A DNA stretch of 9,333 nucleotides from Chthoniobacterales bacterium. GTDB lineage: Bacteria > Verrucomicrobiota > Verrucomicrobiia > Chthoniobacterales > JACTMZ01. A model generated the notes under the pieces. That model was not told the origin of the DNA. It worked only from the letters and a program-made list of their open reading frames with translations, and made no database searches. Below are positions 6,547 through 9,333 of this stretch, one piece after another. The stretch is from the NCBI GenBank assembly GCA_017853515.1, contig JAFMJK010000074.1, forward strand, positions 1-9,333. Reading direction: 5' to 3'. The translations under genes were made by a program, and so were the position numbers. Position 1 is the first letter of the stretch, and every line of letters starts with the position of its first letter.

Positions 6547-8025
6547 ATGAAAGGGATGCAGGACTCATCACGCCGCCGCGCCGGCGCACGGTTCGGAGTG
6601 ACCGTCCAGGTGTTGCTCGCCTGCGTGCTGCTCGCGGCGGTCAACTACGCGGGTTACCATTACTACTACCGCGGCGACTGGTCGCCGGCGCAAAAATACA
6701 AAGTCGGCGAACTGACCAAAAGCGCGCTCAAGCGCCTGACGGCGCCGGTGAAAATCTACGTTTTCTTTTCGCCCAGCACGGCGGCGCCCGGCTACGAGGT
6801 CTACGGCGACGTGGTCAACCTGCTCAAGGAATACCAGTTCCTCGGCGGCGACAAGATGACCGTCGAATACATCGACCCGATGCGCAATCTGGGCCGCGCG
6901 CGGGAGCTTCAGGCCAAATTCCAGTTCGGTCCCGAGGAAAATCTCGTCATCGTCGAAATGGACGGACGCTCCAAACAAATCAGCGCGGTCGACATGGCCG
7001 ACTATGACTTTCTCACCCAGGTGACGGGCGATCCGCCGCGATTGCTCGCCTTCAAGGGCGAGCAGGCCCTGACCAGCGCGATCATCGAGGTGTCGGAACC
7101 GCAACAGCGCACCGTCTATTTCCTGCAAGGCCAAGGCGAGGCGTCGCCCGGCGAGGATTCGCCCGTTTCGCTGCTGACCGAATACATCGAGAAACAGGGC
7201 GTGAAAACAAAGCCGCTCAGCCTCTCGGCGAACGGCGCCATTCCGGACGACGCGGGTGCGGTGGTCGTGGCGGGTGCGCGCTACGATCTGCCGGCCGATG
7301 CGGCGGAAACGCTCGGGCGTTACTGGCAGGGCAACGGACGAATTCTCGTGCTCCTCGACCCGGACGCCGACACGCCGCTGCTGCGCGGACTCCTCTCCTC
7401 GGCGGGCATCACGCCGCGCAACGACCGCGTGCTGCGCACCGTGCAACTCGGCTTCGCCACGGGCATCCTGCGCGATGTGGCGGGGAAGTTTTCCCCGGTC
7501 AACCGCGTCACCCGCCGCCTGCACGGCGCCGAGGCCATGCTGCCCGCGGCGACGTGTTCGCTCGATCTCGACGAACGCAAAGAAGGTGTTTCCGTCGAGT
7601 CCATGATAACCGCGGAGACCCCGTTCTGGGGCGAGACCGAATATGTGACCGACGAGGAAAAGGGCGTGCGTTTCGAGGAGGAAAAAGACACCGCGGCCCC
7701 GCTCGTGCTCGCCGCCATGGCGGAGCGCGGCGGCGTGGCCGACCAAAAACTCGACCTGAGCGCGGCCCGCCTTGTGGTGGTCGGTAACAGCGAATTCGTG
7801 GCCGATGGGTCGATCACCGAACCGAACCTCGACTTCGTCCTCAGTTCGCTCAACTGGATGATCGACCGCGGCCACCTCGCGCGCATCGCCCCGAAGTCGG
7901 TGCGGGCGTTCAATCTCAACCTGACCGACGCGGAAACCGGACAGATCGCGATGTACACGCTCGTGGTCATTCCCGCACTGGCCGCGGTCGCGGGACTCGT
8001 GGTCTGGTGGCGGCGCCGGCGCTGA
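6547..8025 (+). CDS. GldG-family ABC transporter auxiliary protein
   Basis: A 492-residue protein of the GldG / ABC_transp_aux type. An N-terminal membrane helix (about 17-40, after RRRAGARFG) and a C-terminal one (about 468-487, followed by WWRRRR) bracket a large domain that should lie outside the cytoplasmic membrane. The N-terminal part shows KYKVGELTKSALKRL (50-64), VKIYVFFSP (68-76) and VEYIDPMRN (106-114), the thioredoxin-like opening of this family. FKGEQALTSAIIEVSE (169-184) leads into a second domain with TVYFLQGQGE (189-198), AVVVAGARYDLP (238-249) and ILVLLDPDADTP (266-277), ending in RLVVVGNSEFVAD (408-420) and NWMID (436-440). The fold resembles domains used to bind glycans or carry intraflagellar cargo, but no catalytic function is established. 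GGAG (6535-6538) lies eight bases before the ATG, and the junction is again TGACATG. It is presumed to work with the adjacent permease, perhaps engaging substrate on the periplasmic side. Confidence 0.92.
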   Translation: MKGMQDSSRRRAGARFGVTVQVLLACVLLAAVNYAGYHYYYRGDWSPAQKYKVGELTKSALKRLTAPVKIYVFFSPSTAAPGYEVYGDVVNLLKEYQFLGGDKMTVEYIDPMRNLGRARELQAKFQFGPEENLVIVEMDGRSKQISAVDMADYDFLTQVTGDPPRLLAFKGEQALTSAIIEVSEPQQRTVYFLQGQGEASPGEDSPVSLLTEYIEKQGVKTKPLSLSANGAIPDDAGAVVVAGARYDLPADAAETLGRYWQGNGRILVLLDPDADTPLLRGLLSSAGITPRNDRVLRTVQLGFATGILRDVAGKFSPVNRVTRRLHGAEAMLPAATCSLDLDERKEGVSVESMITAETPFWGETEYVTDEEKGVRFEEEKDTAAPLVLAAMAERGGVADQKLDLSAARLVVVGNSEFVADGSITEPNLDFVLSSLNWMIDRGHLARIAPKSVRAFNLNLTDAETGQIAMYTLVVIPALAAVAGLVVWWRRRR

Positions 8026-8028
8026 TCC

Positions 8029-9333
8029 GTGAATCCGCGCGCCACCATATTCCTGCTCGCCTTCACACTGCTGGCAGTCGGAGCGCTCTACTTTTTGCGG
8101 CGCAACATCGAACCGACCCGCGAAGCCGGGGAAAGCCGGCGCTACGCCGCGGTCTTCGAACCCGAGGACATCCGCGAAATCGACATCAAGCGCGGCGACG
8201 AAACGGTGAGCCTGCGCCGCGAGTCGGCCGGTTGGCGCATCGTCGCGCCCGCCGAGGACCGCGCCTCACCCGAGGCGGTCGACCGCCTGCTCATGGCCGC
8301 ACGCTTCATGGAAGTGCGCGACCGGCAAACGGGACGCGTGGCGGAGAATTTTCCCGAGGCCGGACTTGTCCCGCCGCGCCTGCGCATCGAACTGCGCGGG
8401 ACGGAGAATGTCGGTCTCGACATCGGCGCGGGAACGGCGTTGCCGCAGGAAGTTTTCGCGCATGTCGACGGCCAGCGGGCCGTGCTGCGCGTGGCGGATA
8501 CCATCCTCGAACCGGCCTCCGCGCCGGCCGCCTCTTTCCGCGATCCGCGGCTGACGGAATTGGTCTCCGATGACATCGAGAAATTCACCGTGCGACGCGC
8601 CGATGGCGAGATGACCCTGCGGCGCGAGCGCGGACGCTGGATGATCGACAAGCCCGTGCGCGCGGCTGCCGACCCCCAAGCCGTGCGCGCCTTTCTCGAA
8701 CCGTTGCTCGGCTTGCGTGTCACCGCCTTCGGAACGCGGGCGGCCGAGGCCGCCGCCCTCCTGCCCGCGCAGGAAGCCTCGATCAGCATGACGCCGCGCG
8801 GTGGCGGCGAGGATCTGGAACTGCGCATCGAAGGGGGCGACGGGGAGACGTTGAATGCGTTCTTCAAACCGCGCGGCGGCGATGTCGTCGTCGACGCAGC
8901 CGCCATGGGGCTGTTTTCCGTCTCGCCCGAGGAACTGCGCGACCGTTCGCTCGGCTACGTCGATATCGACACGGTCGATCGCATCCGCATCGAGTCCGAC
9001 GGGAAAAGTGTCACATTGCAGCGCGAAGGCGCGGAGTGGGTCGGCGACGCGGACGGGACGAAGCGCAGCCAAGCGGACGTGGAGAAACTCGCGACCGCTT
9101 TCAACGAGGCCAAGATCGGCGGTTTCCGCACGGCCGCCGGGGCCGACGAAACCGGCCTTTCCATGCCGGCGCAGAAGATCACCTTCTACGCGTGGCTTTC
9201 GGAGAACACGGCCGAAGAGGCGGCCGGCGCGCACGTCATCGCCGGCGCCGAACTTGGCAACGCCGCGCCCGATGGCGGCATCTACGCCCGCTCCGCGGCG
9301 GGCGAAGAAACAGTGACGGTGCCCGAGTCGCTG
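8029..9333 (+). CDS. DUF4340 protein, triple-module, 3' end outside window
   Basis: An open frame of 435 codons that is still open at the window edge. It begins with GTG at 8029, the first possible start after the GldG stop and in the same frame. The next in-frame ATG lies beyond codon 85 and would remove the membrane anchor. A helix at about 6-23 (IFLLAFTLLAVGALYFL) followed by RRN indicates an N-terminal anchor with the rest outside the membrane. Three homologous modules follow, each opening with a strand pair ending in a tryptophan: DIREIDIKR...LRRESAGW (W69), DIEKFTVRR...LRRERGRW (W204) and TVDRIRIES...LQREGAEW (W337). The spacing is 135 and 133 residues. Each then has a helix of the type DPQAVRAFLEPLLGL and a beta-rich part. 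This matches the DUF4340 family, which is commonly encoded after GldG-like genes and has no known biochemical role. No strong Shine-Dalgarno precedes the GTG, so translation may depend on coupling with the upstream gene, 3 bp away. Confidence 0.88.
   Translation, partial: MNPRATIFLLAFTLLAVGALYFLRRNIEPTREAGESRRYAAVFEPEDIREIDIKRGDETVSLRRESAGWRIVAPAEDRASPEAVDRLLMAARFMEVRDRQTGRVAENFPEAGLVPPRLRIELRGTENVGLDIGAGTALPQEVFAHVDGQRAVLRVADTILEPASAPAASFRDPRLTELVSDDIEKFTVRRADGEMTLRRERGRWMIDKPVRAAADPQAVRAFLEPLLGLRVTAFGTRAAEAAALLPAQEASISMTPRGGGEDLELRIEGGDGETLNAFFKPRGGDVVVDAAAMGLFSVSPEELRDRSLGYVDIDTVDRIRIESDGKSVTLQREGAEWVGDADGTKRSQADVEKLATAFNEAKIGGFRTAAGADETGLSMPAQKITFYAWLSENTAEEAAGAHVIAGAELGNAAPDGGIYARSAAGEETVTVPESL

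Noticed and set aside
6568..7875. Minus-strand frame of 435 codons opposite the GldG-like gene
   Set aside because: It is an antisense shadow with His/Arg/Val-rich composition, while the plus strand carries family motifs and two membrane helices.
8007..9316. ATG-started frames on both strands over the DUF4340 gene (8007-8573 +, 8266-9234 -, 8855-9316 +)
   Set aside because: The continuous GTG-started frame from 8029 shows a membrane anchor and three repeated modules. The others are Arg/Pro-rich shadows with no domain.

Overview
The window is GC-rich bacterial chromosome, densely coding in two divergent blocks, with no RNA gene, CRISPR array, transposase or phage gene visible. The E1 N-terminus (a WNxELLEQNYxRW...FFEGFELGL style opening) and the cassette of GldA-like ATPase, permease, GldG-family protein and DUF4340 protein suggest Verrucomicrobiota or a related PVC-group bacterium. 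That placement comes from remembered family resemblance, not from a search.

Left block (minus strand, read 4681 to 197): a probable operon of sucA/odhA (2-oxoglutarate dehydrogenase E1, 913 aa), sucB/odhB (dihydrolipoyl succinyltransferase E2, 362 aa) and a small secreted TPR protein (214 aa). E1 and E2 are 13 bp apart. The E2 stop and the TPR start overlap by 4 bp (ATGA), so the TPR gene is probably translationally coupled to the TCA-cycle genes. E1 and E2 convert 2-oxoglutarate to succinyl-CoA; the E3 component (lipoamide dehydrogenase) is not in the window. The E2 shows no peripheral subunit-binding domain between its lipoyl and catalytic domains. Past the TPR gene, bases 1-196 carry no supported gene but hold three short perfect hairpins that may end transcription or be dispersed palindromic repeats.

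Middle: 171 bp (4682-4852) separate the two divergent blocks. They hold one reasonable sigma70-like promoter for the right-hand genes; no convincing promoter was found for sucA.

Right block (plus strand, 4853 to the window end): a four-gene operon encoding an ABC ATPase (GldA/CcmA type), a six-helix ABC-2 permease, a GldG-family protein anchored at both ends, and a DUF4340 protein that runs off the right edge. Spacings are 1, 1 and 3 bp. The ATPase and permease should form an ABC-2 machine in the inner membrane, with the GldG-like and DUF4340 proteins presenting large domains outside the membrane. The substrate is unknown. The DUF4340 gene starts with GTG and consists of three tandem modules of about 134 residues.

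The most unusual material is the GldG/DUF4340 part of the transporter, whose role outside gliding bacteria is not established, and the E2 architecture. I found no clear evidence of a wholly new system.
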